Shown: in pieces, positions 35,297-45,401 of the stretch
Layout of the letters: each line of letters starts with the position of its first letter
Position numbering within the stretch: the first letter of the stretch is position 1
Source of the DNA: Clostridiales bacterium GWF2_38_85
Lineage (GTDB): Bacteria > Bacillota > Clostridia > Oscillospirales > CAG-382
DNA: 64,000 nucleotides
NCBI GenBank assembly: GCA_001797275.1
Contig: MGOY01000014.1
Coordinates: 186,001-250,000 of the forward strand
Direction of reading: 5' to 3'
Translations under genes and position numbers: made by a program
Notes under the pieces: generated by a model
The model's input: only the letters and a program-made list of their open reading frames with translations
Told to the model about the DNA's origin: nothing
Databases searched by the model: none

Positions 35297-35788
35297 ATGA
35301 AAAAAGCCAAGCTTTTATATGTTGTCATTACAATATTGTTAATGAGTATTACAGCATCGGCTGCAGTTTTCATTACTCTTGAAGTAACAAAAAATGATGA
35401 TGTTAATTCCGAAATTTATATTGATCCGAATGCTAAGGATATAATTGAAACTTCAGAGAATGTTTCTGAAACTTCTGAAGGGTATAAATTCATCAAAATC
35501 AACGGAAACGAGAAATTATATATTGCAGATAACAAAATTAAATCTTCAACCTTGCTTTGCAATTATAATAGCGATTATCTGATAAGGATAAGTGTCTGTC
35601 TTGACAACAGTGATTTAATGTATCAATCAGGTCTGATTCCGTCCGATAAAGGTATATCTGATGTACCTTTACTGAAGAAGCTGGCTAAAGGGGAATACAA
35701 AGCTCATATTGAGTACGAATTCTATACTTCTCTTGGCACTAAGTCGATAACTGAATTGGATATTCAAGTTATGTTGATTGTTGAATAA
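35297..35788 (+). CDS. Membrane-anchored protein of unknown function
   Basis: A 163-aa protein starting with KKAKLLYVVITILLMSITA, a signal-anchor helix, followed by a small beta-rich extracellular domain with KYNSDYLIR-type strands. AAAGGACTG precedes the ATG. No family recognised. A hairpin GGAAAACCC/GGTTTTTCC at 35825-35852 may be its terminator. Confidence 0.65.
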   Translation: MKKAKLLYVVITILLMSITASAAVFITLEVTKNDDVNSEIYIDPNAKDIIETSENVSETSEGYKFIKINGNEKLYIADNKIKSSTLLCNYNSDYLIRISVCLDNSDLMYQSGLIPSDKGISDVPLLKKLAKGEYKAHIEYEFYTSLGTKSITELDIQVMLIVE

Positions 35789-35898
35789 TATTAATCTTTC
35801 ATAAAACATTACGTTAAAATTCTGCGGAAAACCCATAAAGTAAAGGTTTTTCCTTGAATTTTATCTATGTTTTTAATCAGATTAATATAAGAAATGCG

Positions 35899-35930
35899 AA
35901 AATCCGATGATCATTCACCGGATTTTATTA
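35899..35930. terminator. Bidirectional terminator
   Basis: An 8-bp stem AAAATCCG/CGGATTTT between the convergent gene ends at 35788 and 35937, with a T-rich tail on each side. Confidence 0.6.
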
Positions 35931-35936
35931 TTAAAT

Positions 35937-37088
35937 TTAATTTTCCCACAATTCGTTAATCATATTTTCAATGAAAATTGCATATCCCTTTGTCGGATCA
36001 TTGATTAATACATGTGTTACCGCACCGATCAGCTTACCATCCTGTACTATCGGGCTGCCGCTCATTCCCTGAACTATACCACCGGTTGCTGCCAGCAAAC
36101 GTTCATCAGTAACTTTTATAAGCATATTTTTACTGTCCTGTTTATTTTTGTTGAGCTTCAGAATTTCGATTTCAAATTTATCGACGTTATTTCCATCAAG
36201 TGTACAGTAAATATATGCTTTACCGGTTTTTATTTCATTCTTGAGAGCAATAGGAATCGCTTCGTGTAGCTGCTCCGGTTGTGAATCAAACAGCCCGAAT
36301 ACTCCGACATCTGTATTTGCTGTCAGAAATCCTTCACGGATATTTGAAAAACTACCTTTCAGCTCCCCGGGATTGTTGACAACACCTTTGGATATTCCGG
36401 TTATATCAACATCAACAACCGCAGCTTTCCCTAAGGGCATTAATACTCCCGTATCAACATCACATATACCGTGTCCAAGACCGGCAAAAATATTGGTTTC
36501 CTTATCAATAAAGGTAACAGTTCCGATACCCGCAGTTGAATCCCGTACCCACAAGCCTGCTTTATAAGTGTTGGTTTCAAGAGATAAAACCGGTGTAATT
36601 TTAAGTGTTATGCTTTCGCCATTTCTCGAAATAGAAAAATTTATTGTCTCACCGTTACTTGCTTCGATTGCTTTTATAAGCATCTCAGCATTTTCAATCT
36701 TGTTGCCATTATATTCTTTAATAATATCTCCGACTTCTATACCTGCTGCTTTTGAAGGAGATATATTACCTTGTGTATTCTTAACATCGGATAAACCGAT
36801 AACAAGAACACCATCAGTAAAAAATTTGATACCGAATGCATTTCCACCGGGACATAGCTTAAGGCGCGGATATGTCTCGAGATTGACTTTTTTTATCGGA
36901 ATGACACCGAATAATGATGCCGTTATCGTTTGTCCGTTTGTTGTTGATGCTGTAATATACGGATAATCAGCAAAGCTTTCTTTTACAGTTTGATCATTGA
37001 ATATAGATACACTGTCCGGAATGGCTATATTCAAAACTGACATAATAATAATCAGAACAGATAATGTTGTGAAATAAAGTTTTTTCAT
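35937..37088 (-). CDS. spoIVB: Sporulation serine peptidase SpoIVB
   Basis: A 383-aa S55 peptidase that signals from the forespore to activate SigK processing. It has an N-terminal signal anchor (KKLYFTTLSVLIIIMSVLN), a PDZ domain (about 80-170, GNISPSKAAGIEVGDIIKEY) and the S55 domain with His in AGLGHGICD, the catalytic Ser in QGMSGSPIVQ and GAVTHVLINDPTKGYAIF. I start at ATG 37088, because a GGAGGAA site lies ahead with a perfect hairpin between (37095-37131). An alternative TTG at 37160 has no site. It lies about 10 kb from spo0A, on the same strand. Confidence 0.93.
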   Translation of the reverse strand: MKKLYFTTLSVLIIIMSVLNIAIPDSVSIFNDQTVKESFADYPYITASTTNGQTITASLFGVIPIKKVNLETYPRLKLCPGGNAFGIKFFTDGVLVIGLSDVKNTQGNISPSKAAGIEVGDIIKEYNGNKIENAEMLIKAIEASNGETINFSISRNGESITLKITPVLSLETNTYKAGLWVRDSTAGIGTVTFIDKETNIFAGLGHGICDVDTGVLMPLGKAAVVDVDITGISKGVVNNPGELKGSFSNIREGFLTANTDVGVFGLFDSQPEQLHEAIPIALKNEIKTGKAYIYCTLDGNNVDKFEIEILKLNKNKQDSKNMLIKVTDERLLAATGGIVQGMSGSPIVQDGKLIGAVTHVLINDPTKGYAIFIENMINELWEN

Positions 37089-37094
37089 TTTTTT

Positions 37095-37131
37095 GCATTT
37101 TGTTTTATCAGAATTACAAAATGCTTCCTCC
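37095..37131 (-). promoter_or_regulatory. Ribosome binding site with structured spacer, spoIVB
   Basis: On the minus strand, GGAGGAA (37131-37125) is followed by GCATTTTGT, a 12-base loop, ACAAAATGC (perfect 9-bp stem, 37124-37095), then six A and the ATG. Folding removes 30 bases, leaving an effective spacing of 8. The Shine-Dalgarno would be too far in the unfolded RNA, so the stem may be required for, or regulate, translation. Confidence 0.6.
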
Positions 37132-37326
37132 TTAAGAATTTTAATTATTAATTCTTTCAACAGTTAATTTGCTCTGAAAGAGATAAAATTATGTAGGTAA
37201 TTCTTGATGCAGAGAAGCATTGAAATTCAGATAATATATATGGATAGAATTTAAATTTAATTATTAAAAATAAAACATAATGAAATATTTGTTATAAAAA
37301 TAATCCATAAATATTCATAATCACTA

Positions 37327-37355
37327 TTGACGAAAAAAAATATATGTGGTATAAT
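37327..37355 (+). promoter_or_regulatory. Promoter with inverted repeat, DOMON-like surface gene
   Basis: TTGACG, 17 bp, TATAAT. The -10 lies inside an inverted repeat ATATGTG/CACATAT (37342-37363), a possible operator. The interval 37089-37326 between spoIVB and this promoter is AT-rich; I see nothing else. Confidence 0.75.
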
Positions 37356-37415
37356 TCACATATAGATGTACAATTCAAATTTGTGTTGTACTAAATTATG
37401 AAAGAGGAGAAACAT

Positions 37416-38333
37416 ATGAAAAAGTTTTTAACTATTTTTGTTGCAATACTTATGGTTTTTGCAATGCTAACAACAGCTTCTGCAAAAGATCCTTTCGCAG
37501 CTATTAATGTACCTCAGTGTACAACAGCTCCAGTAACTGACGGAACAATCGGTGTTGGCGAGTATAAGCTTATCGCATCATATGATGCTGGTTCAGCGTT
37601 GTGGAGCAGAGACTCACTTGGTCTTGAAGAAGAAGATGTTACACTTGACTTTTATGCTACTTGGGATGCTGATTATTTCTATTATGCAGTAAAAGTAACC
37701 TGCCTTGATGAAACACATCCCGCAGGTCCGAATAATTATGTTTTTGAACAACCCAGTATAATGACAGCTATGGTATATGACGATCCTACACTTGACGTTT
37801 TTGCATCAGCAGACGGCAGTGACTGGGATTGGGGCGATGCTTATGCTTGTACATTCGCACGTGAATGGACAATAGGCAGAACCGGTGATGGAACAGAGCT
37901 TGCAGCCGGTCCTTGCAATCATTTTGGTACAGTTAGAAGTGATGCAAACTTTAAATGGGAAGCTGCATGCGCAGATGGATATGATGTATATGAATTAGCT
38001 ATTCCGTGGTCTGCAATAGCTAAAACTGAAGGCATCGAAGTTGGCGGTAAATGCGGATTAGCATTCAGCTGCGTTGCTAAGAGTGCTGCTACTGATTATG
38101 ACGGTGGTATTATAGCATTTGCATCAGGTATTGTTGGTGGCAAGAGTTTTGATCGCTATGCTCAGGTTACATTAACTGCTAACGAACCTTTCGTTGATGA
38201 AGAAGAGTCAACACCGGCAGAAGAAAGCGATACAACAACAATTCCTACAGGCGACAATATGGCTATATTTGCTATAATCGCTGTCATTGCACTTGCTGGT
38301 GCAGTAATAGTTGTTTCAAAAGTTCGCAGATAA
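37416..38333 (+). CDS. Secreted DOMON/CBM9-like protein with PxTGD-like sorting tail
   Basis: A 305-aa exported protein. The signal peptide is KKFLTIFVAILMVFAMLTTASA, then a domain resembling CBM9/DOMON modules (PVTDGTIGVGEYKLIA at the start; VYELAIPWSAIAKTEG near the end). After a Thr/Ser/Glu linker the C-terminus reads IPTGDNMAIFAIIAVIALAG followed by a basic KVRR tail, a sortase-like signal of clostridial type. The same tail appears in the protein at 39465. GAGGAG precedes the ATG at 37416. Sugar binding is inferred; a terminator follows. Confidence 0.82.
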   Translation: MKKFLTIFVAILMVFAMLTTASAKDPFAAINVPQCTTAPVTDGTIGVGEYKLIASYDAGSALWSRDSLGLEEEDVTLDFYATWDADYFYYAVKVTCLDETHPAGPNNYVFEQPSIMTAMVYDDPTLDVFASADGSDWDWGDAYACTFAREWTIGRTGDGTELAAGPCNHFGTVRSDANFKWEAACADGYDVYELAIPWSAIAKTEGIEVGGKCGLAFSCVAKSAATDYDGGIIAFASGIVGGKSFDRYAQVTLTANEPFVDEEESTPAEESDTTTIPTGDNMAIFAIIAVIALAGAVIVVSKVRR

Positions 38334-38364
38334 CATCTGAGAATTTCATATCTATATAATTCAA

Positions 38365-38400
38365 AAGAGCTGTCTGCATAAAAGCGACAGCTCTTGATTT
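38365..38400 (+). terminator. Intrinsic terminator
   Basis: A 10-bp perfect stem AAGAGCTGTC / GACAGCTCTT with TTGATTTT after it. Confidence 0.8.
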
Positions 38401-38434
38401 TAATTAAAAGATTTTATGAAGGGAACTATCATTT

Positions 38435-39055
38435 ATGAATAGTTATAAAACTATTAGAGGTTATAGTGAGATACAGCTTGTCGAAAAACGCTCTGTTTTT
38501 ATCGGATATGCAAATAAAGCAGAAAACGAACAACAAGCGGTTGAATTCATAAATGAAATACAAAAAAAACATCAGGATGCAACACACAATGTTTACGCAT
38601 ACACTTTAAGAGAAAATAACACTGTGAGGTTCAGTGATGACGGTGAGCCGCATGGAACAGCCGGTGTTCCTGTGCTTGAAGTAATAAAAAAAGAAGGATT
38701 GATTGACACTGTTGTTGTTGTAACCAGATATTTTGGCGGTACCCTGCTTGGCACCGGTGGTCTTGTCAGAGTATATTCTGCTTCTGCAAAAGCAGTAATA
38801 GATGCAAGCGGTATAGTAACTATGATACCATGTCAGATTGTAAAAATAGAAACGAACTATAATGATTATAATAAAATATTATACGAAATAAATAAAACTG
38901 GTACGATAATTGAAAATACTATATTTACAGATATCATTGCAATTGATGCCTATACTAAAGAAGATGAATATGAAAATATCAAAAACAAAATTTACGAATT
39001 GACTAATGGTAAAACGAAAATTGATATCACCGGATATAAATATGCTTCGTTTTAA
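38435..39055 (+). CDS. yigZ: YigZ/IMPACT family protein
   Basis: A 206-aa UPF0029 protein. The N-terminal Impact domain shows DDGEPHGTAGVPVLEVI and VVTRYFGGTLLGTGGLVRVY, the family signature; the C-terminal DUF1949 half is variable. Its bacterial role is not settled; relatives bind nucleic acid or ribosomes and influence translation. It converges with spoIIID with 6 bases between stops and no obvious terminator. Confidence 0.9.
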   Translation: MNSYKTIRGYSEIQLVEKRSVFIGYANKAENEQQAVEFINEIQKKHQDATHNVYAYTLRENNTVRFSDDGEPHGTAGVPVLEVIKKEGLIDTVVVVTRYFGGTLLGTGGLVRVYSASAKAVIDASGIVTMIPCQIVKIETNYNDYNKILYEINKTGTIIENTIFTDIIAIDAYTKEDEYENIKNKIYELTNGKTKIDITGYKYASF

Positions 39056-39061
39056 TAAAAA

Positions 39062-39331
39062 TTATAATTGTTGACTTCTTTCGGCTAAATATTTTAATCT
39101 GGTGGCATTACCTCCTCTGATATGTCTTTGTTGTTTGTTAAGTTGAAGAATCACATTAACCTGTGAATATAATAACGGTGAAATATATTTCAGCCTTTTA
39201 GATAAATCTTTATGTACGGTAGATTTTGAAATCCCGAAAATCGATGCAGTTTTCCTAACAGTTGATTTGTTCTCTATTACATAAACAGCAAGCTCTTTAA
39301 CACGCTGCTCATAAAACGAATTGATTTCCAA
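39062..39331 (-). CDS. spoIIID: Sporulation transcription regulator SpoIIID
   Basis: An 89-aa mother-cell sporulation regulator that binds DNA as a small HTH protein. The conserved EQRVKELAVYVIENKSTVRK and the HTH ISKSTVHKDLSKRL are followed by a basic C-terminal helix needed for DNA contact (RHIRGGNATRLKY). Length and sequence match the family. It converges with yigZ. It lies within 14 kb of spo0A and spoIVB. Confidence 0.95.
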   Translation of the reverse strand: MEINSFYEQRVKELAVYVIENKSTVRKTASIFGISKSTVHKDLSKRLKYISPLLYSQVNVILQLNKQQRHIRGGNATRLKYLAERSQQL

Positions 39332-39402
39332 TTGTTATTCCCCCTTTTACTGCATTATATGAGCAAGAGGGAAAGAGTATTCATAAATAAAAAACAGACA
39401 GA

Positions 39403-39436
39403 ATAACACCCTGTGTTGAACCACACAAGGTGTTAT
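39403..39436 (-). terminator. Intrinsic terminator of the PDTGD surface gene
   Basis: A stem ATAACACC-TGTG paired with CACA-GGTGTTAT (one mismatch) and a loop of six, followed on the minus strand by TTCTGTCTGTTTTTT. Confidence 0.75.
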
Positions 39437-39464
39437 GATTATTATTTTTAAATAAATTCAGAGT

Positions 39465-40160
39465 TTAGTTTCTTGCTTTTGAAACAACAGCAGCACCGGA
39501 TAATGCGAGTATAGCTATGATTGCAAATATAGCAAATGAATCGCCTGTATCAGGTGTTTCAGCTACGCTTGACTCTGTTGTGCTTTCGGTTGCAGACTCA
39601 ACTACAGATTCAGCAGGAATTGTTCCGTCGTCATGAGCAATTGTAAAGGACGCACCGGATAATGAAGCAATAAAGCTGTCAGCAATTTCAATTTCGCCTA
39701 AGTCAACGCCTGTAAGAGTTACATAATCACCGACAACAGCAATATCCTTAACAGCAGCAACATCATCAGTTCTCTCACCGTTGATACCGATTATAAATCC
39801 ATTTTCAGGTATTTCAACATCAGCTTTTATCCCATCAGGTCTTCCGAGTGTGAAATATGTTTCTGTGATTCTGTAATCGTCGTTTTCGTCGGGTGCACAA
39901 ACAAGAAGCACGAAGTAGTTATAATCTTTTCCGCCGTCAACAGCTAAGAAATGTCCTGAGGTATCAGCGATCTTTGTTAATATGCCATCATTTGTTTCTG
40001 CTCTTGTGAGAATTGTAATTTCTCCACCAAGATATTGATTAGCACTTACAATATTTCCTGAAAAGTATGACTCTTCAGCAACTGCAACTGCTGAGATTCC
40101 GCAAATGATGACCATAAGACAGACAAGCATTAATGCAACGATACGTTTAATTGATTTCAT
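39465..40160 (-). CDS. Secreted surface protein with PDTGD sorting tail
   Basis: A 231-aa exported protein with a signal peptide (KSIKRIVALMLVCLMVIICG), a beta-rich domain of about 140 residues without a family I recognise, an acidic Ser/Thr/Glu linker, and a C-terminal PDTGDSFAIFAIIAILALSG with basic KARN tail. The tail is nearly the same as in the protein at 37416, so both are probably handled by one sorting system or simply membrane-anchored. No sortase gene is in this window. Confidence 0.75.
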   Translation of the reverse strand: MKSIKRIVALMLVCLMVIICGISAVAVAEESYFSGNIVSANQYLGGEITILTRAETNDGILTKIADTSGHFLAVDGGKDYNYFVLLVCAPDENDDYRITETYFTLGRPDGIKADVEIPENGFIIGINGERTDDVAAVKDIAVVGDYVTLTGVDLGEIEIADSFIASLSGASFTIAHDDGTIPAESVVESATESTTESSVAETPDTGDSFAIFAIIAILALSGAAVVSKARN

Positions 40161-40317
40161 TTAAAAATCCCTTTCAATAATGTTGATATATAATCAACAG
40201 TTTATTTATATTATAATTATATACAAAATCTTAAGTTTGTCAAGGTTTATTTACTATCTATTTTACAATGCTTCATTTTTCTAAGGTATATTGAGGGAAA
40301 TATTAGAATATTTTTAT

Positions 40318-41139
40318 TTATTGAATTGTATTAATTAAATTGTTTAACCAATCACCTTCAAATAATTCAATCATACCTTTATCGCAAGCAGCGGTGAGTT
40401 TGGAATCAATCGGTATTTTTGCAACATTGGTGATATTATGTTTTATAGCAATCTCATCAATGTGACTGTCACCGAATATTTCAATCTTCTTTCCGCAATC
40501 CGGGCAGGTTGCATAGCTCATATTCTCGACAATTCCAAGAATGGGAATATTCATCATCTTTGCCATATTAACAGCTTTACCGACTATCATCGAAACAAGC
40601 TCCTGAGGTGAGGTAACAATGACAATCCCTGTTATAGGTATTGATTGAAATACAGTAAGCGGTACATCACCTGTGCCGGGAGGCATATCGATAAACATAT
40701 AATCTACATCACCCCAAACAACATCAGTCCAGAATTGTTTTACAGCACCGGCAATTAACGGGCCACGCCATACTACAGGGTCAGTATCATTGTTGAGTAA
40801 TAGATTCAGCGATATTACATTGATCCCGGTTTTTGTTTTAACAGGGAACAGCCCTAATTCACTGCTTGTAGCTTTTTCTTTTAATCCGAATGCTATCGGT
40901 ATTGATGGACCTGTTATATCAGCATCAAGAATTGCTGTGTTAAATCCATTTCGGTTTGATATTACAGCAAGCAATGAGGTAACAAGTGATTTTCCGACTC
41001 CGCCTTTACCGCTGACAATAGCAATAACTTTCTTGATATGGCTCATATCGTGAGGCTTTTCCAATAAACTTTCTTTTTTTGTTCTTTCATCACAATCCAT
41101 TCCGCATTCGGAACAATTGTGATCGCAATTTTCAGCCAT
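40318..41139 (-). CDS. Mrp/NBP35-type P-loop ATPase, Fe-S carrier
   Basis: A 273-aa ApbC/Mrp-family ATPase that carries and delivers Fe-S clusters. The deviant Walker A is SGKGGVGKSLVTSLLAV (near residue 45), with MFIDMPPGTGDVPLT and the C-terminal CPDCGKK CxxC cluster site. It has an extra N-terminal Cys cluster (CDHNCSECGMDC), as in NBP35-like proteins, which may hold another cluster. The start (41139) has GGAG nine bases upstream. Monocistronic, divergent from the LysR gene. Confidence 0.9.
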   Translation of the reverse strand: MAENCDHNCSECGMDCDERTKKESLLEKPHDMSHIKKVIAIVSGKGGVGKSLVTSLLAVISNRNGFNTAILDADITGPSIPIAFGLKEKATSSELGLFPVKTKTGINVISLNLLLNNDTDPVVWRGPLIAGAVKQFWTDVVWGDVDYMFIDMPPGTGDVPLTVFQSIPITGIVIVTSPQELVSMIVGKAVNMAKMMNIPILGIVENMSYATCPDCGKKIEIFGDSHIDEIAIKHNITNVAKIPIDSKLTAACDKGMIELFEGDWLNNLINTIQ

Positions 41140-41228
41140 TAAATTCATCTCCAATTATATAATGTAGATAACAAAGTTAATTTTATATTTTATTGAATTT
41201 ATTATACCATAAAACAGATTGAAATTTC

Positions 41229-41249
41229 TAAAAATGCGAAGCATTTTTA
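41229..41249. repeat. AAAATGC hairpin, copy 2
   Basis: A perfect 9-bp stem TAAAAATGC/GCATTTTTA with a GAA loop, resembling the hairpin at 967-985 but in the other orientation. It lies in the 288-base divergent spacer 41140-41427, which otherwise holds only AT-rich sequence and the LysR promoter. Confidence 0.4.
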
Positions 41250-41351
41250 AAACCAACCACTCAAATATGGAATCCATATAAAACCCTATGTTAACTTTAT
41301 TATACCACAAAGTATTCGATTTGTCAAAACAATAAATTTCAAAAAATTATA

Positions 41352-41380
41352 TTGATTTTATTTTATATAACAGTTATAAT
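41352..41380 (+). promoter_or_regulatory. SigA-type promoter for the LysR gene
   Basis: TTGATT, 17 bp, TATAAT, about 50 bases before the start codon. Confidence 0.7.
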
Positions 41381-41427
41381 ATAATTGCAAATTATATAAT
41401 TCAAATTTAATATAAGAGGAAATTATT

Positions 41428-42309
41428 ATGACTGGAAATTTAGAGCATTATAAAGTATTCTATTATGTTGCTGAATGTAAAAGTATAACAGTAGCATCTG
41501 AAAAGTTGTATATATCTCAGCCTGCTGTAAGCCAATCTATAAAATTGCTTGAACAAAATGTCGGTTGCAGTTTATTCCTGAGGGTATCAAAAGGAGTGAA
41601 GCTCACACCCGAAGGAGAGCTGCTGTATAAATATGTTAAAAGCGGATATGAAACAATTTTGAGCGGTGAACAGAAGCTTGAACAAATGTTGAATCTTGAG
41701 AAAGGCGAGATCAGAATCGGAGCAAGCGACATGACATTGCGTTTTTTCCTTCTGACACATCTTGAGAAGTTTCACAGTATATATCCATCAATAAAAATAA
41801 TTGTTACAAACGGGCCAACTCCAGAAACTATCCAATATCTAATGGAAGGGAAGATAGATTTTGCTGTTGTCAGCGCACCGTTTGAACAAGATGAAGATAT
41901 GGCTGTTTCCGAAGTCAAAAGCATAACCGATATTTTCGTTGCAGGCAACGGTTTTCAACATCTGAAAGACAAGATATTATCAATTGATGAATTAAATAAT
42001 CTGCCTATAATCTGTCTTGATCGTAAAACAAGCACTAGGAGATTTGTTGACAACTTTCTTACAAAAAACGGAGTTGACATTGCACCGGAATTCGAGCTTG
42101 CAACAAGTGAACTTATTGTCAAATTTGCTGAGATGAATCTTGGCTTGGGTTCTGTTGTAAAAGACTTTGCAATAGATAGTATTGAAAGTGGCAGACTTTT
42201 CGAAGTGAAATTTTCAATTAAGTCAAAAGCACGTTCATTATGTGTCGTATCAAGTAAAAAATCACCGATTTCGCATGCAGGGCGGAAGCTTCTGGATATG
42301 ATAATATAA
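41428..42309 (+). CDS. LysR family transcriptional regulator
   Basis: A 293-aa LTTR. The winged HTH is at the N-terminus (FYYVAECKSITVASEKLYIS, QPAVSQSIKLLEQNVGC), followed by the linker helix and a two-lobe effector-binding domain (IRIGASDMTLRFFLLTHLEK). Closest in feel to CysB/CysL or CbbR types, but the target is unknown. It precedes purA by 100 bases on the same strand and may or may not control it; LysR genes usually regulate divergent neighbours, here the Mrp ATPase. Confidence 0.9.
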   Translation: MTGNLEHYKVFYYVAECKSITVASEKLYISQPAVSQSIKLLEQNVGCSLFLRVSKGVKLTPEGELLYKYVKSGYETILSGEQKLEQMLNLEKGEIRIGASDMTLRFFLLTHLEKFHSIYPSIKIIVTNGPTPETIQYLMEGKIDFAVVSAPFEQDEDMAVSEVKSITDIFVAGNGFQHLKDKILSIDELNNLPIICLDRKTSTRRFVDNFLTKNGVDIAPEFELATSELIVKFAEMNLGLGSVVKDFAIDSIESGRLFEVKFSIKSKARSLCVVSSKKSPISHAGRKLLDMII

Positions 42310-42409
42310 TTAAAACTTATGAAACATATAAAATATATATATTTTACTTATACAATAAGTTGTGATATTATAATGTTGTGAGTTAAAAATTTATTTTGGA
42401 GGCAATATT

Positions 42410-43708
42410 ATGGTAAGAGCAGTAGTAGGCGGTAACTGGGGCGACGAAGGCAAGGGTAAAATCATCGATTATCTTGCTGAAAAAGCCGATGTAGTAGTCA
42501 GATTTCAAGGCGGTGCAAACGCAGGACATACAATTATAAATCAATACGGCAGATTTGCACTGCATCTTCTGCCCTCAGGTTCATTCTGCAGCAATGTAAC
42601 CAATGTAATCGGTCAGGGTGTTGCTCTTGATATCGATAAGTTATTCAAAGAAATTGACAGTATAATATCCCAGGGCGTTCCGATGCCAAAGTTATTAATT
42701 TCAGATAGAGCACAGGTATTGATGCCGTATCATATATTATTCGATGAACTTGAGGAAGTCAGACTTGGTAAGAAAAACTTCGGTTCAACAAAATCGGGTA
42801 TTGCTCCGTTTTATTCTGATAAATATTTAAAAATAGGAATTCAAGTTGGTGAGTTATTCTTTGATGATGTTTTAAAAGAAAGACTCGATAAAGTCTGCGA
42901 ACTTAAAAACAATACTATAAAGGGCTTATACCCTGAAGCACAAATGATTGATCCTGTAAAGCTATTTGATAAACTTGTCGGATATCGTGAAAAACTCAAA
43001 CCACTTGTAGGTAATACAACCTTATTTATTCAGACAGCAATCCGCGAAAGTAAGGAAGTTCTTATTGAAGGTCAATTAGGTTCACTTAAAGATACCGACA
43101 ATGGAATTTACCCGTTTGTAACCTCATCATCACCGCTTGCAGGCTTTGCATCGGTCGGCGCAGGTATTCCACCTTATTGTATAAAACAAATAATTGTTGT
43201 TACAAAAGCATATTCATCCGCAGTCGGCGCAGGCGCGTTTGTTTCCGAAATATTCGGAGATGAAGCAGAAGACTTAAGAAAACGCGGCGGGGATAAAGGT
43301 GAATACGGCGCAACAACAGGAAGACCAAGAAGAGTTGGTTGGTTTGATGCAGTTGCATCAAAATACGGATGTATGCTCCAGGGTGCTACCGATGTTTGTC
43401 TTTCATTGATTGATGTACTCGGTTATCTTGACAAGATACCTGTATGTGTAGGTTACGATATTGACGGTATTATAACCGACGAGTTTCCGATAACCCCATT
43501 ACTCGATAAAGCAAAGCCGGTTTTTGAGTATCTTGATGGCTGGAAATGTGATATAAGGGGAATAAAGATTTATAATGATCTTCCCGAAAATGCAAAGAAA
43601 TATGTGGATTTCATCGAATCAAAGCTCGGTTATCCGATAACAATGGTTTCAAACGGACCCAAGCGCGAAGAAATGTTATCGAGAAAAAGCAATATAAAAG
43701 TTTGGTAA
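42410..43708 (+). CDS. purA: Adenylosuccinate synthetase
   Basis: A 432-aa GTP-dependent ligase joining IMP and aspartate, the first step from IMP to AMP. The P-loop GGNWGDEGKGKIIDYL, the IMP site GGANAGHTI, GATTGRPRRVGWFD and the C-terminal VGYDIDG are intact. A GGAGG site precedes the ATG. It converges with guaB, the GMP-branch enzyme, across a bidirectional terminator. No purine riboswitch was found upstream. Confidence 0.97.
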   Translation: MVRAVVGGNWGDEGKGKIIDYLAEKADVVVRFQGGANAGHTIINQYGRFALHLLPSGSFCSNVTNVIGQGVALDIDKLFKEIDSIISQGVPMPKLLISDRAQVLMPYHILFDELEEVRLGKKNFGSTKSGIAPFYSDKYLKIGIQVGELFFDDVLKERLDKVCELKNNTIKGLYPEAQMIDPVKLFDKLVGYREKLKPLVGNTTLFIQTAIRESKEVLIEGQLGSLKDTDNGIYPFVTSSSPLAGFASVGAGIPPYCIKQIIVVTKAYSSAVGAGAFVSEIFGDEAEDLRKRGGDKGEYGATTGRPRRVGWFDAVASKYGCMLQGATDVCLSLIDVLGYLDKIPVCVGYDIDGIITDEFPITPLLDKAKPVFEYLDGWKCDIRGIKIYNDLPENAKKYVDFIESKLGYPITMVSNGPKREEMLSRKSNIKVW

Positions 43709-43714
43709 ATAAAT

Positions 43715-43742
43715 CACCTGAACATCAATTGATGTTCAGGTG
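43715..43742. terminator. Bidirectional terminator, purA/guaB
   Basis: A perfect 28-base palindrome (CACCTGAACATCAA and its complement) flanked by A- and T-rich tracts, between convergent genes. Confidence 0.9.
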
Positions 43743-43757
43743 TAATTTTATATAGAA

Positions 43758-45242
<1,485 letters not shown>

Positions 45243-45364
45243 TTAAAAATAATATTAATTTAAATAAATTAGTTTATTATACACTTTGAACATATTGATG
45301 TCAATAGTCAAAGAATCTAAAAAAATCATATGACGATTAATGTTTTATCAGCATTTTTAAAGTA

Positions 45365-45393
45365 ATACCGCAGGAGTAAAACCCTTGCGGTAT
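45365..45393 (-). terminator. Intrinsic terminator of the PH-domain gene
   Basis: A stem ATACCGC/GCGGTAT with further AGG/CCT pairing inside. It lies next to the stop of the 45402-45815 gene. Confidence 0.65.
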
Positions 45394-45401
45394 AATTCTG
45401 T

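Noticed and set aside
42310-42409. Purine riboswitch before purA, and before guaB at 45231-45330
   Set aside because: The conserved three-way junction core bases of the purine aptamer are not present on either strand.
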